This document shows, piece by piece, positions 45,274-53,236 of a stretch of 64,000 nucleotides of DNA; the first letter of the stretch is position 1, and each line of letters begins with the position of its first letter. Source of the stretch: Bog-473 sp963828505 (GTDB lineage Bacteria > Actinomycetota > Acidimicrobiia > Acidimicrobiales > RAAP-2); assembly GCA_963828505.1 (NCBI GenBank), contig CAWHFM010000007.1, positions 442,412 through 506,411 of the forward strand, written 5' to 3'. The notes under the pieces were generated by a model. It saw only the letters and a program-made list of their open reading frames with translations. It made no database searches and was not told the DNA's origin. The translations under genes and the position numbers were made by a program.

Positions 45274-46860
45274 GTGAGCACCGACCCCCGCGCCGCGTGC
45301 ATCGTGGGCGTCGCCCGCCGCACCTGGCACCGCGACGACCCCGAAGTGCTGGCGGCCGACGGGCAGGCACCCGAGCCGCTCGACATGTGGGAGGAGACGG
45401 CCCGGGCGGCGGCGGACGACGCCGGGGCTCCCGGCGCGCTCGGGGCGCTCCAGAGCATCGACGTCGTGTACTCGCAGTCGTGGCAGTACGACGACGCGGT
45501 GGGCCGGCTGGCCGAGCGACTCGGAGTGTCGGCGCGGCGGGGCCGCTACTCCGGCATCGGGGGGTCAGTCCCCCACGTGCTCGTGACGCAGGTGGCACGA
45601 GACATGGCGGCGGGAGATCTCGACCTCGCCCTGGTCGCGGGCGGCGAGGCGCTGGCCACGGTGCGGGCGCTGAAGAAGGCCGGCGAGAAGCCGCGCTGGT
45701 CCTTCCGACCAGCCGAGAAGCGCCGCTTCCCCATGGAGCTGGAGTTCGACCCGTCAGAAATCAGCCACGCCGTGTTCGAGGCCTATCTGACCTTTGCCCT
45801 CTTCGACAACGCACGGCGGGGGCATCTCGGCCGCGGGCTCGAGGAGCATCGAGCGTCGCTCGGCTCGGTGATGTCCCGCATGACCGAGGTGGCAGCGACG
45901 AGCCCGCACGCCTGGTTCCCGGTGGCACGGTCCGCCGACGAGATCGCCGGCGTCACCGCGGACAACCGGATGGTGGCGTATCCCTACACGAAGCTGATGA
46001 CCTCCATCATGGACGTCGACATGGCGGCGGCGCTCCTGATCGCGTCGGCCCAGAAGGCGGACGAGCTCGGCGTGCCCGAGGAGAAGAGGGTGTACCTGCG
46101 GGGACGGGGATACGCCGAGGACCCCGCCCACGTCGCCGGCCACGCCGAGCTGTGGCGTTCCCCCGGCCTCGCCGCGGCGTCGTCGGGCGCGCTCGCCGGC
46201 GCCGGTGTCGGCGTGGACGAGGTGGCCCATTTCGACCTGTACTCGTGCTTCGCCAGCTCCGTGTGCTTCGCCCTGGACGCGCTGGGGCTGGCCGAGGACG
46301 ATCGGCGCAGCGTGACCCAGACGGGCGGCCTCCCCTATCACGGGGGCCCGGGCTCGAACTACATGACGCACTCTCTGGCCGCCATGGCCGAGACGCTCCG
46401 CGCCGACCCGGGGTCGTACGGCCTGGTGAGCGGCGTCGGGATGCACATGCAGAAACACGCGTTCGGCCTTTGGTCGACCACGCCACCGGTGCGTGCCACA
46501 GCCGGGGAGGCGGGAACGGTGGGAGTGGGCACGGGAGCGGGGGCGGGAGCGGGGGCGGGAGCGGGGGCGGGAGCGGGGGCGGGAGCGGGGGCGGGAGCGC
46601 CCGGCGAAGGTGCAGACGTGGTCGGGATCGTGGCCTCGCCCTCCGGGTCGGCGACCGTGGCGGCGTACACGGTGCTCCACGGACGCGACGGCGCGCCCGA
46701 CCGAGCGGTACTGGTCTGCGACCTGCCCGCGGGCGGCCGCTGCTACGCGCTGCTCGACGGTGGGGCCGATGCGCTGGCGCAGGCCGAGCACGAGGAGCTG
46801 GTCGGGCGGCGGGTGACGCTCACGCCCGAGGACGGGTTGAACCTGGCCCGGGTCGGCTGA
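45274..46860 (+). CDS. Thiolase-like protein type 1 with extra C-terminal domain
   Basis: A 528-residue protein. Residues 1 to about 405 have the thiolase fold (ACIVGVARRTWHRDDPE, YSGIGGSVPHVLVTQVARDM, FDLYSCFASSVCFALDALGL with the Cys-Phe-Ala region, GLPYHGGPGSNYMTHSLAAM, GSYGLVSGVGMHMQKHAFGLW). A Gly-Ala repeat linker of about 25 residues follows, then a C-terminal beta domain of about 85 residues matching the additional domain of mycobacterial thiolase-like protein type 1. It starts with GTG. Its role may be thiolysis or retro-aldol cleavage. The linker is encoded by a DNA tandem repeat (46533-46602) and may vary in length. Confidence 0.85.
   Translation: MSTDPRAACIVGVARRTWHRDDPEVLAADGQAPEPLDMWEETARAAADDAGAPGALGALQSIDVVYSQSWQYDDAVGRLAERLGVSARRGRYSGIGGSVPHVLVTQVARDMAAGDLDLALVAGGEALATVRALKKAGEKPRWSFRPAEKRRFPMELEFDPSEISHAVFEAYLTFALFDNARRGHLGRGLEEHRASLGSVMSRMTEVAATSPHAWFPVARSADEIAGVTADNRMVAYPYTKLMTSIMDVDMAAALLIASAQKADELGVPEEKRVYLRGRGYAEDPAHVAGHAELWRSPGLAAASSGALAGAGVGVDEVAHFDLYSCFASSVCFALDALGLAEDDRRSVTQTGGLPYHGGPGSNYMTHSLAAMAETLRADPGSYGLVSGVGMHMQKHAFGLWSTTPPVRATAGEAGTVGVGTGAGAGAGAGAGAGAGAGAGAGAPGEGADVVGIVASPSGSATVAAYTVLHGRDGAPDRAVLVCDLPAGGRCYALLDGGADALAQAEHEELVGRRVTLTPEDGLNLARVG
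46533..46602 (+). repeat. 12-base in-frame tandem repeat coding Gly-Ala linker
   Basis: About five and a half copies of GGGAGCGGGGGC inside the thiolase-like gene, each adding four residues (Gly-Ala-Gly-Ala). Multiples of 12 keep the frame, so copy number can change without killing the gene. Confidence 0.85.
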
Positions 46861-46869
46861 TCCGCGGCG

Positions 46870-47718
46870 GTGCCCGAGCCAGTCCCAGCCGTTCCCGTGG
46901 CTGCCGGTCCGGTGGGCGAGCCGAGCGCGCCGAGCGCGCCGGGCGCGCCGGGCGAGCCGAGCGCGCCGAGCGCGCCGGGCGATGTCGTCGGGGGAATCGA
47001 CGGGTGCCGGGCAGGGTGGGTGCTCGTGACGGTGCCGTTCTCACTTGCCGCGGCGGCTGGCTCGGGGAAGATGCCCGATCCGCCCCTCGAGCCCGGCGCG
47101 GTCGAAGTCCGGCTGGTCCGGCACCTGGCCGAGCTGGTCGACGACCTCGACTCGGGCCGCCTGGTCGCAGCCGCCATCGACATCCCGATCGGTCTGCCCC
47201 CATACGGGCCGCGGGCGGCCGACGTCGAAACGCGACGGCTTCTGGGGCCGCGTCGCAACTCGGTGTTCCCGGCCCCGGCGCGGAGCGTGCTCGGGGCCCG
47301 CACCTACGAGGAGGCGTGCGCGCGATCACGAGCGGCCGGCGGCAAGGCGATCTCGCGCCAGCTCTTCAACATCCTCCCCAAGATCCTGGAGACCGACACG
47401 GTGCAGTCCCCGTCCCGTCAGGACCGCCTGGTCGAGATGTGCCCCGAGCTGAGCCTCACCTTCATTTCGGGCGCGCCCATGGCGCGTCCGAAGAGCACGG
47501 CCGAAGGCCGGGTCGAGCGCATGGAGGCCTTGGGCTCGGTTTTCGGGGCCTCGGTCGTGGCTCGTCACGCGGCCCACGCACCGGTGGGCGCACGGGCCGA
47601 CGACGTGCTCGACGCCTTTGCCGGCGCGTGGACCGCGCTCCGCGTCGCCTCACGTGCGCACCGGCGGCTGGGAGGCGAGCGCGACGAGCGAGGCTTGCGA
47701 ATGGAGGTAGTGGCCTGA
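46870..47718 (+). CDS. DUF429 family protein (RNase H-like fold)
   Basis: A 282-residue DUF429 protein: GGIDGCRAGWVLVTV, VAAAIDIPIGLPPYGPRAADVETRRLL, NSVFPAPARSVLGARTYEEAC, ISRQLFNILPKILETD, EMCPELSLTFISGAP and a C-terminal DDVLDAFAGAWTALRV. Conserved Asp residues in GIDG and AIDIP match the proposed RNase H-like nuclease active site. The first 40 residues are a Ser/Pro/Ala low-complexity repeat (GEPSAPSAP duplicated). The GTG starts ten bases after the thiolase-like stop. Function unproven. Confidence 0.85.
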   Translation: MPEPVPAVPVAAGPVGEPSAPSAPGAPGEPSAPSAPGDVVGGIDGCRAGWVLVTVPFSLAAAAGSGKMPDPPLEPGAVEVRLVRHLAELVDDLDSGRLVAAAIDIPIGLPPYGPRAADVETRRLLGPRRNSVFPAPARSVLGARTYEEACARSRAAGGKAISRQLFNILPKILETDTVQSPSRQDRLVEMCPELSLTFISGAPMARPKSTAEGRVERMEALGSVFGASVVARHAAHAPVGARADDVLDAFAGAWTALRVASRAHRRLGGERDERGLRMEVVA

Positions 47719-47738
47719 CCGGCGGCCACAATGCATCC

Positions 47739-48461
47739 GTGCCCATCGCGCTCGTCGACCTCGACAACACGCTCTACGACCGCGACGGCACGTTCCGCCG
47801 CTGGGCGTCGGCCTACGTCGCCGGGCGGCGGGACGCGGCCGGTGAGGTCGAGTGGCTGTGCCAGGTCGACGGTGACGGCATGACGGATCGGACGGAGATG
47901 TGGACTCGGGTGAGACGCCGGTACGGCCTCGAGCCTCCGGTGCCAGAGCTGGAAGACCGGTACCGCCAGGAGTACCTCGACACCATCGAGCCCGACCAGC
48001 GCGTCATCCGGGCGCTTGGTTTGCTGCGGGACGCGGGCTGGCGCATCGGGGTGGTCACCAACGGCCCGACGCCGCACCAAGCGCTCAAGGCCGAACGGCT
48101 GGGTCTTCTCCCCCTCGTCGACGGCTTCTGTGCGTCGGCTGAGGTCGGCTTCGCCAAGCCCGACCCGAGGATCTTCCACGAGGCGATCCGCCGTTGTGGA
48201 GGTCCCGCACCCGTCACGTGGATGGTTGGCGACTCGCCACAATCCGACATCGCCGGTGCGCATGCCCTCGGGATCCGAACGGTCTGGATCCACCGGGGAC
48301 GGGACTGGGATCCTGCGCACGGCTCGGCTCCGGACCACGTCGTCGCATCCGTCCCCGAGGCGGTCGAGAACTGCCTGCTGACGGACTCGCCGGACTCGCC
48401 GGACTCGGCGGAGTCGTCGGACGGCCCCGACCGCCCGGACGGCCCCTCGTCCCGCTCCTGA
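47739..48461 (+). CDS. HAD-family hydrolase
   Basis: A 240-residue haloacid-dehalogenase-like phosphatase. Catalytic ALVDLDNTLYD (nucleophilic Asp, near residue 6), GVVTNGPTPHQALKAERLGL (motif II Thr-Asn), AKPDPRIFHEAI (motif III Lys) and TWMVGDSPQSDIAGAHALGI (motif IV). The GTG at 47739 is chosen because the nearby ATG at 47731 is out of frame. The tail is a Ser/Pro/Asp low-complexity repeat (DSPDSPDSAESSD). Probably a small-molecule phosphatase; partner unknown. Confidence 0.87.
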   Translation: MPIALVDLDNTLYDRDGTFRRWASAYVAGRRDAAGEVEWLCQVDGDGMTDRTEMWTRVRRRYGLEPPVPELEDRYRQEYLDTIEPDQRVIRALGLLRDAGWRIGVVTNGPTPHQALKAERLGLLPLVDGFCASAEVGFAKPDPRIFHEAIRRCGGPAPVTWMVGDSPQSDIAGAHALGIRTVWIHRGRDWDPAHGSAPDHVVASVPEAVENCLLTDSPDSPDSAESSDGPDRPDGPSSRS

Positions 48462-48488
48462 GAAGGCCGGAGGCGGCGGTCGCTCGGA

Positions 48489-49250
48489 TCAGATGAGGGT
48501 CAGCCCGCCGTCGACCGCGAGCACCTGCCCGGTGATGTAGCTCGCCTCCTCAGAGAGGAGGAACACCGCCGCAGCGGCAACCTCCCACGCCGTCCCCTGG
48601 CGGCCGAGCGGCACCGGGGTGCGGGTCCGCGAAGGCCGGCCGGCCGAGGCGGCGCGCCCGAGCGGGGTGTCGATGAGCCCGGGCGCGAGCACGTTGGCCC
48701 GGATGCCGCGGCGCGCCCCCTCGACCGCGACGTGCCGGGAGAGGCCGATGAGGCCCGCCTTGGAGGCGTCGTAGGCAGGGATGCGGCTGCCCGGGCGAAG
48801 CCCGGCCACCGAGCCCACGAACACGATGGCGCCCTGGTCGGGCAGTGTGACCAGAGCGCGGCGCGCCAGCATGAAGTGCGCCCGGAGGTTCAAGGCGAAG
48901 GTGCGGTCCCAGTCGTCAGGCGAGGTGCCGGCGACGCCCATGCCGTAGCCGGTGCCGACGTTGAGGACGATCCCGTCGGGGACGGGCGCGCCGTCGACCG
49001 CGACGCGGCAGCCCTCCTCGGTGGTGACGTCGGCCACGACGACGGCGGCCTTGCCTCCCTCCTCGCTGATGAGCCGCCACGTCTCCTCGGCGGACGCCTC
49101 GTCCCGGTCGACGCAGACGACCGTCGCGCCCTCGTGCGCGGCACGGATGGCGATGGCGCGCCCGTTGCCCACGGGTGCGTCGGGGTCCCGGGACGGCTGG
49201 GTGCCCGCTCCGACGACGGTGATGCAGCGCCCCGGCAACAGGCCGCTCAC
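48489..49250 (-). CDS. Short-chain dehydrogenase/reductase
   Basis: A 253-residue SDR. The cofactor loop is modified: ITVVGAGTQPSRDPDAPVGNGRAIAIRAA carries a nine-residue insert between the first Gly residues and the helix. The others are typical: VVVADVT, VLNVGTGYG in place of NNAG, FVGSVAGLRPG (Ser), AYDASKAGLIGLSRHVAVE (Tyr-X3-Lys) and NVLAPGLIDTPLGR. The GTG start is five bases after the CMD-like gene's stop, so the two form an operon. Substrate unknown. Confidence 0.87.
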   Translation of the reverse strand: MSGLLPGRCITVVGAGTQPSRDPDAPVGNGRAIAIRAAHEGATVVCVDRDEASAEETWRLISEEGGKAAVVVADVTTEEGCRVAVDGAPVPDGIVLNVGTGYGMGVAGTSPDDWDRTFALNLRAHFMLARRALVTLPDQGAIVFVGSVAGLRPGSRIPAYDASKAGLIGLSRHVAVEGARRGIRANVLAPGLIDTPLGRAASAGRPSRTRTPVPLGRQGTAWEVAAAAVFLLSEEASYITGQVLAVDGGLTLI

Positions 49251-49254
49251 CGGG

Positions 49255-49839
49255 TCACTCCCCTTCGGGCAGGGCGGGTCCCGCCGACACCGTCGCCGCC
49301 TGCGCCGCGGCCCGCGGCTCGAGCTGGACCCGCAGTGAGGACAACACCGTCGTGAGCATCATGTAGTGAGCGATCAGCATCACGAGCTCAATCATCTCGC
49401 TGTCGTCGAGTTGAGCGGCCAGGTCGTCCCAGGTTGCGTCCGAGATCGACCCCACGTCGGCTGTCTCGTCGACGGCGCGCAGGGCCGCGGCCTCGAGCGG
49501 AGGCCACGACACGATGGAGACGTCGCCCCCGACCGCCTCGATCTCGGTCCGGCTGACACCCTGGCGCTCGGCCAGCTCGATGTGCTGCGCCCACTCGTAG
49601 GGACCGTCGAAGCGTGCCGCGGTGCGCAGGACGACCAGCTCGCGCAGCCGGCCGGGCAGGGTGCCGAAGAGGAGCGCACCGCCGAAGGCGGTCCAGCGCC
49701 GGAACAGCTCCGGCGCGCGGGCCAACGTCGTGAAGATGTGCATCGGCTCCTCGGTGCCGCCCGACGACGCCTGGAGCAGGCGGGTCAGCCGCTCGTCCCA
49801 CTCTTCCGGAGGCAACGGGGCGATGCGGGGGCCGGACAT
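49255..49839 (-). CDS. Carboxymuconolactone decarboxylase-like family protein
   Basis: A 194-residue CMD-fold protein: MHIFTTLARAPELFRRWTAFGGALLFGTLPGRLRELVVLRTAARFDGPYEWAQHIELAERQGVSRTEIEAV. The His in WAQHIELA takes the place usual in the group, while the CxxC of AhpD is absent. The ATG at 49839 is preferred to in-frame upstream starts because the added residues would come from the repeat region. First gene of a pair with the downstream SDR. Confidence 0.82.
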   Translation of the reverse strand: MSGPRIAPLPPEEWDERLTRLLQASSGGTEEPMHIFTTLARAPELFRRWTAFGGALLFGTLPGRLRELVVLRTAARFDGPYEWAQHIELAERQGVSRTEIEAVGGDVSIVSWPPLEAAALRAVDETADVGSISDATWDDLAAQLDDSEMIELVMLIAHYMMLTTVLSSLRVQLEPRAAAQAATVSAGPALPEGE

Positions 49840-49911
49840 GCTCGGAATCGTAGGCACTCCTGCGTCGTCCGTCCTACGACGTCTGTTCACGCGACGGTGG
49901 CCTGGTCGGCG

Positions 49912-49981
49912 CCGGGGGCAGCGCGCTCGGCGCCCGGGGGCAGCGCGCTCCGCGCCCGGGGCAGCGCGCTCCGCGCCTTGG
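49912..49981. repeat. 22-base tandem repeat, three copies
   Basis: Three near-identical units (GGGGGCAGCGCGCTCCGCGCCC-like, first with G for C in the middle). They lie between the CMD-like gene and the ClpP-like gene. It is followed at about 50017-50056 by a second, imperfect repeat built on CGACGTCGACGCTTC. Non-coding as far as I can see. Confidence 0.75.
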
Positions 49982-50058
49982 GGAAGCCGTCCGGCCCGCT
50001 CCACGTCCTCGACGGCTCGACGTCAACGCCTCGACGTCGACGCTTCGGTGTCGACGCT

Positions 50059-50718
50059 TCAGGGTCGCGGACGAAACCCCATCGGCGGCGTTCCGGCACC
50101 GGGAAGACGGCTGATCCCCGCGTCGGGGCGTGAAACCTCGTCGATGAGTCCGTAGGCGACGGCGGCCGGAGCGTCGAGGTACCTGTTCGCCTCGAGGTCC
50201 TCGCGCACCTGCGCCACCGGGCGGCGGGCGGCCTCGGCCACCCGGGCACAGAAGCGCTCACGCTCGTCCGTCCGCAGCATCGACCACTGCGCCACGTCGC
50301 GCACATGCACCGGCGACTGCTCCGTCGTGGGCTCGCGCAGCGCGAAGCGCGTGCTTGGCATGGCCACCCGTCGCGCGCACACCGCGACGACACCCACTGC
50401 TCCGGCTCCGACCTGGCCGAGGCACAGGGCATGCACGGGCACCCCCAAGAGCTCGATCACGTCCATGAGCGTGAGCGCGTGGGCCAGGCTCCCGTCGCCG
50501 CAGTCGACGCGGAGGGTGACGGGTTCGTCGCCTTCGGCATCGAGCGTCATGAGCTCGGCCGAGGTGCGCGCCGCCGAGAGGTCGTCGAGCGGGCCGTGCA
50601 ACAGCACGACGCGCTGCTCGAAGAGCCGGCGCGCCAGCTGCTCGGGAAGGCCGCCGCTCTGGTTGGACGGAGATCCCGGCGGGAACAGCGCCGGCCAGTC
50701 CCGCTCCCGCTCACCCAT
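50059..50718 (-). CDS. ClpP-like protein without catalytic Ser and His
   Basis: A 219-residue protein of the ClpP fold: RLFEQRVVLLHGPLDDLSAARTSAEL, VTLRVDCGDGSLAHALTLMDVIELL, VHALCLGQVGAGAVGVVAVC and RVAMPSTRFALREPTTEQ. The C-terminal segment DAPAAVAYGLIDEV is normal. At the Ser position (GQAASMGA in active ClpP) it reads GQVGAGA, and the His of MIHQP is replaced by Arg in FALREP. It should thus be proteolytically dead, possibly a partner or regulator of the active ClpP at 51083. The start overlaps the XRE gene's stop by eight bases (ATGGGTGA). Confidence 0.85.
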   Translation of the reverse strand: MGERERDWPALFPPGSPSNQSGGLPEQLARRLFEQRVVLLHGPLDDLSAARTSAELMTLDAEGDEPVTLRVDCGDGSLAHALTLMDVIELLGVPVHALCLGQVGAGAVGVVAVCARRVAMPSTRFALREPTTEQSPVHVRDVAQWSMLRTDERERFCARVAEAARRPVAQVREDLEANRYLDAPAAVAYGLIDEVSRPDAGISRLPGAGTPPMGFRPRP

Positions 50719-50968
50719 GCCGGATCCTCCATTCCAATCGGGCCCCGAGGGCCTGCGTATACCGCTCGACGGTGGAGAGCCTCACGTCGAGGTCTCCCGC
50801 CTCGAAACGCGCCACGGCGGACTGCGACGTGCCCATGCGCTGGGCCACCTCGGTCTGGGACAGCCCGAGCTCCCGGCGGAGCGAGATGAGCTGGCCCGTC
50901 ACCGAGCGTCGGCGTTCGGCCATCTCCTTGAACCCGGGGAAGACGGTCGGGTGGCGACGTTCGCTCAC
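50711..50968 (-). CDS. XRE-family helix-turn-helix regulator
   Basis: An 85-residue DNA-binding protein: GQLISLRRELGLSQTEVAQRMGTSQSAVARFEAGDLDVRLSTVERYTQALGARLEW, a complete HTH_3 domain occupying residues 24-81. No effector domain is present. It is divergent from clpP and coupled to the ClpP-like gene. HTH-plus-Clp gene pairs are common in Actinomycetota, often autoregulated or controlled by proteolysis. Confidence 0.9.
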   Translation of the reverse strand: MSERRHPTVFPGFKEMAERRRSVTGQLISLRRELGLSQTEVAQRMGTSQSAVARFEAGDLDVRLSTVERYTQALGARLEWRIRHG

Positions 50969-51082
50969 GCGAGCATTATCTCACATTTGATATATCCTGA
51001 CAGTGAGGCCGGGTCCCGCTCGACCGCACCACCAGGAGCCCGTCCCCTTCCGGGCACCGTGAAAATGGAGGAACACCACACC
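50969..51082. promoter_or_regulatory. Divergent promoter region of HTH and clpP genes
   Basis: 114 bases between divergent starts. The AT-rich stretch ATTATCTCACATTTGATATATC (roughly 50983-50999) contains the eight-base palindrome GATATATC and could serve as -10 elements or operator of the XRE regulator. A GGAGG (51067-51071) before clpP is spaced eleven bases from its ATG, longer than usual. Confidence 0.4.
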
Positions 51083-51766
51083 ATGTCGACGCCGAAACCA
51101 GTCCAGGTCCTGGTCCCGACCGTCATAGAGGAGGGAAGCCGGGGCGACCGTGCCTTCGACATCTACTCGCAGCTGCTCCGTGAGCGCATCGTCTTCCTCG
51201 GCCAGGAGGTGGACGACCAGGTTGCCAACCTGATCATTTCGCAGATGCTGTTCCTCGAGGCCCAGGACAACAAGAAGGACATCTCCCTCTACATCAACTC
51301 CCCGGGCGGCGTCGCCTACGCCGGCATGGCCATCTACGACGTGATGCAGCACGTCGAGCCCGACGTCTCCACCATCTGCGTGGGCATGGGGATGTCGGCG
51401 GCCGCCATGATCCTCTCGGGCGGTACGGCGGGGAAGCGCTTCGCGCTTCCCAATGCCCGGATCATGATCCACCAGGGGTCCGCCGGTGCCCGGGGCGCAC
51501 CGTCGGACATGGAGATCCAGCTACGAGAGGTCCTCTCGCTGACCCGGCGTATGGCCGAGATCATCGCCTACCACAGCGGCCGGCCCGTTGAGCAGGTCTC
51601 GGCCGACATCGACCGTGACTGCTACATGACGGCGGCCGAGGCGTGCGACTACGGGATCGTCGACGACATCATCGTGCCCCGCCGCGGCCTGTGCGCGCCG
51701 GCCAGGTCCGGCGAGCCGGTCGAGCCCGAGCAACCCGAGTCCGAGCTCCAGGTGGCGAGAGCCTGA
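51083..51766 (+). CDS. clpP: ATP-dependent Clp protease proteolytic subunit
   Basis: A 227-residue ClpP with all catalytic residues: Ser in ICVGMGMSAAAMIL, His in RIMIHQGSAGARG and Asp in SADIDRDCYMTAAEA. Also SLYINSPGGVAYAGMAIYDVMQ, and a C-terminal Pro/Glu-rich tail (PVEPEQPESELQ) beyond the family's usual end. It forms the degradation chamber with a Clp ATPase encoded elsewhere. It is divergent from the XRE regulator and the inactive ClpP-like gene, which suggests a special-purpose ClpP rather than the housekeeping copy. A hairpin follows at 51790. Confidence 0.93.
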   Translation: MSTPKPVQVLVPTVIEEGSRGDRAFDIYSQLLRERIVFLGQEVDDQVANLIISQMLFLEAQDNKKDISLYINSPGGVAYAGMAIYDVMQHVEPDVSTICVGMGMSAAAMILSGGTAGKRFALPNARIMIHQGSAGARGAPSDMEIQLREVLSLTRRMAEIIAYHSGRPVEQVSADIDRDCYMTAAEACDYGIVDDIIVPRRGLCAPARSGEPVEPEQPESELQVARA

Positions 51767-51789
51767 CGCCGACCGAGCGGGCCTGACGG

Positions 51790-51819
51790 GAGAGGCGCCG
51801 CTGGCCGGGGCGCCGTCTC
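51790..51819. terminator. Hairpin terminator after clpP
   Basis: GAGAGGCGCC, nine-base loop, GGCGCC-G-TCTC: a ten-pair stem with one bulged base. It lies 24 bases after the clpP stop and 40 bases before the operator at 51861, separating the two units. Confidence 0.5.
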
Positions 51820-51860
51820 ATTCACGCTTCGCACCCCGACGGGTCGGCGCATAAGGTGGG

Positions 51861-51874
51861 TGACACGAGTGTCA
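51861..51874. promoter_or_regulatory. Candidate operator, perfect TGACACGAGTGTCA palindrome
   Basis: Perfect palindrome 47 bases before the ATG of the amidohydrolase at 51922. Flanks differ from the 25351 copy, but the core is identical apart from the two central bases. Confidence 0.6.
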
Positions 51875-51921
51875 GGGAAGGCGCGGCCGGTTGCCGACCC
51901 GCACGAGGGGAGGACAGACCG

Positions 51922-53217
51922 ATGCGCACCGAAGACCTGGTCCTGGTCAGCGTGGACGACCACGTCATTGAGCCCCGCGGGATGTTCGACGGGCTCCTGC
52001 CCGCGAAATACCAGGACAAGGCGCCCAAGCTCATCCGGCGCGACGACGGGACCGACTACTGGTTCTACGACGGCAGCCAGATCCCGAATGTCGGCCTGAA
52101 CGCCGTCGTAGGACGCCCGCCCGAGGAGTACGGGGTCGAGCCCATGTCGCTCGACGACATGCGCGTCGGTTGCTACGACGTCCACGAACGCGTGCGGGAC
52201 ATGTCCGTCAACGGCGTCCTCGGGTCGATGTGCTTCCCCTCGTTCCCCCAGTTCTGCGGCCAGCTCTTCGCCCGGCGCGAGGACAAGGACGAGGCGCTGG
52301 CCATGGTCCGCGCCTACAACGACTGGCACATCGACCAGTGGTGCGGCGCCGAGCCCGGGCGCTTCATCCCCCTCTCCATCCCCGCCATCTGGGACCCTGA
52401 GCTGGCGGCCGCCGAGGTGCGCCGCGTGGCCGCGAAGGGCTCTCACGCGGTGACGTTCTCGGAGAACCCCGAGAAGCTGGGTTGGCCCTCGCTGCACTCG
52501 GACCATTGGGACCCGTTCTGGACGGCCTGCGCCGACGAGGGCACCGTCGTCTGCATGCACCTGGGTTCTTCCTCCCAGCTCGTCGTGACCTCCGCTGAAG
52601 CGCCGATCGACGTGATGATCAGCCTCCAGCCCATGAACATGGTGCAGGCGGCGGCGGACCTCTTGTGGTCGCCCGTCCTGCGCAAGTACGAGACGCTCCA
52701 CTTCGCGCTCTCCGAAGGCGGCATCGGCTGGATCCCATATGCGCTCGAGCGCATCGACTACGTCTACCAGCACCACCACAAGTGGACGGGCCAGGACTTC
52801 GGCGACATGCTCCCGAGCCAGGTCTTCAAGGACCGCATCATCACGTGCTTCATCGACGACGCCTTCGGCGTGGACAGCCGCAAGTACCTCAACATCGACA
52901 ACATCACGTGGGAGTGCGACTACCCGCATTCGGACTCGACCTGGCCCACGTCGCCCGAGGCCTGCATGAAGTATCTGGCCGACGTGCCCGACGAGGAGAT
53001 CGACAAGATCACCCACCTCAACGCCATGCGGCACTTCCAGTACGACCCCTACAGCGTTCGGCCCCGTGAGGCGTGCACGGTCGGGGCGCTCCGGGCCGAG
53101 GCGACCGACGTCGACACGTCGTTGGTGTCGCGGGCGCGCGGACAGACGAGCACGAACGAGGAGGGCATCGTCAGCATCTCGACCATGCTCGCCAGCACCC
53201 CGGTCAGCCAGGACTGA
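51922..53217 (+). CDS. TIM-barrel amidohydrolase (amidohydrolase 2 family)
   Basis: A 431-residue amidohydrolase: LVSVDDHVIEPRGMFDGLLP (residues 9-28, metal ligands Asp12/His14), MCFPSFPQFCGQLFA, VVCMHLGSSSQ (barrel His), HFALSEGGIGWIPYALERID and TWECDYPHSDSTWP (catalytic Asp). Matches the 2775 gene over its first 380 residues, then has an extra C-terminal tail of about 50. The ATG at 51922 has a GGGGAGGA site. Followed after 19 bases by an enoyl-CoA hydratase, so both are probably in one transcript under the operator at 51861. Confidence 0.9.
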   Translation: MRTEDLVLVSVDDHVIEPRGMFDGLLPAKYQDKAPKLIRRDDGTDYWFYDGSQIPNVGLNAVVGRPPEEYGVEPMSLDDMRVGCYDVHERVRDMSVNGVLGSMCFPSFPQFCGQLFARREDKDEALAMVRAYNDWHIDQWCGAEPGRFIPLSIPAIWDPELAAAEVRRVAAKGSHAVTFSENPEKLGWPSLHSDHWDPFWTACADEGTVVCMHLGSSSQLVVTSAEAPIDVMISLQPMNMVQAAADLLWSPVLRKYETLHFALSEGGIGWIPYALERIDYVYQHHHKWTGQDFGDMLPSQVFKDRIITCFIDDAFGVDSRKYLNIDNITWECDYPHSDSTWPTSPEACMKYLADVPDEEIDKITHLNAMRHFQYDPYSVRPREACTVGALRAEATDVDTSLVSRARGQTSTNEEGIVSISTMLASTPVSQD

Positions 53218-53236
53218 ACGCCTCGCCTCAACGATT

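Noticed and set aside
45297..48461. A 1054-codon open frame overlapping the thiolase-like, DUF429 and HAD genes
   Set aside because: Only its last part (from 47739) is the HAD gene; the rest is arginine/glycine-rich shadow of the genes in other frames, an effect of high GC.
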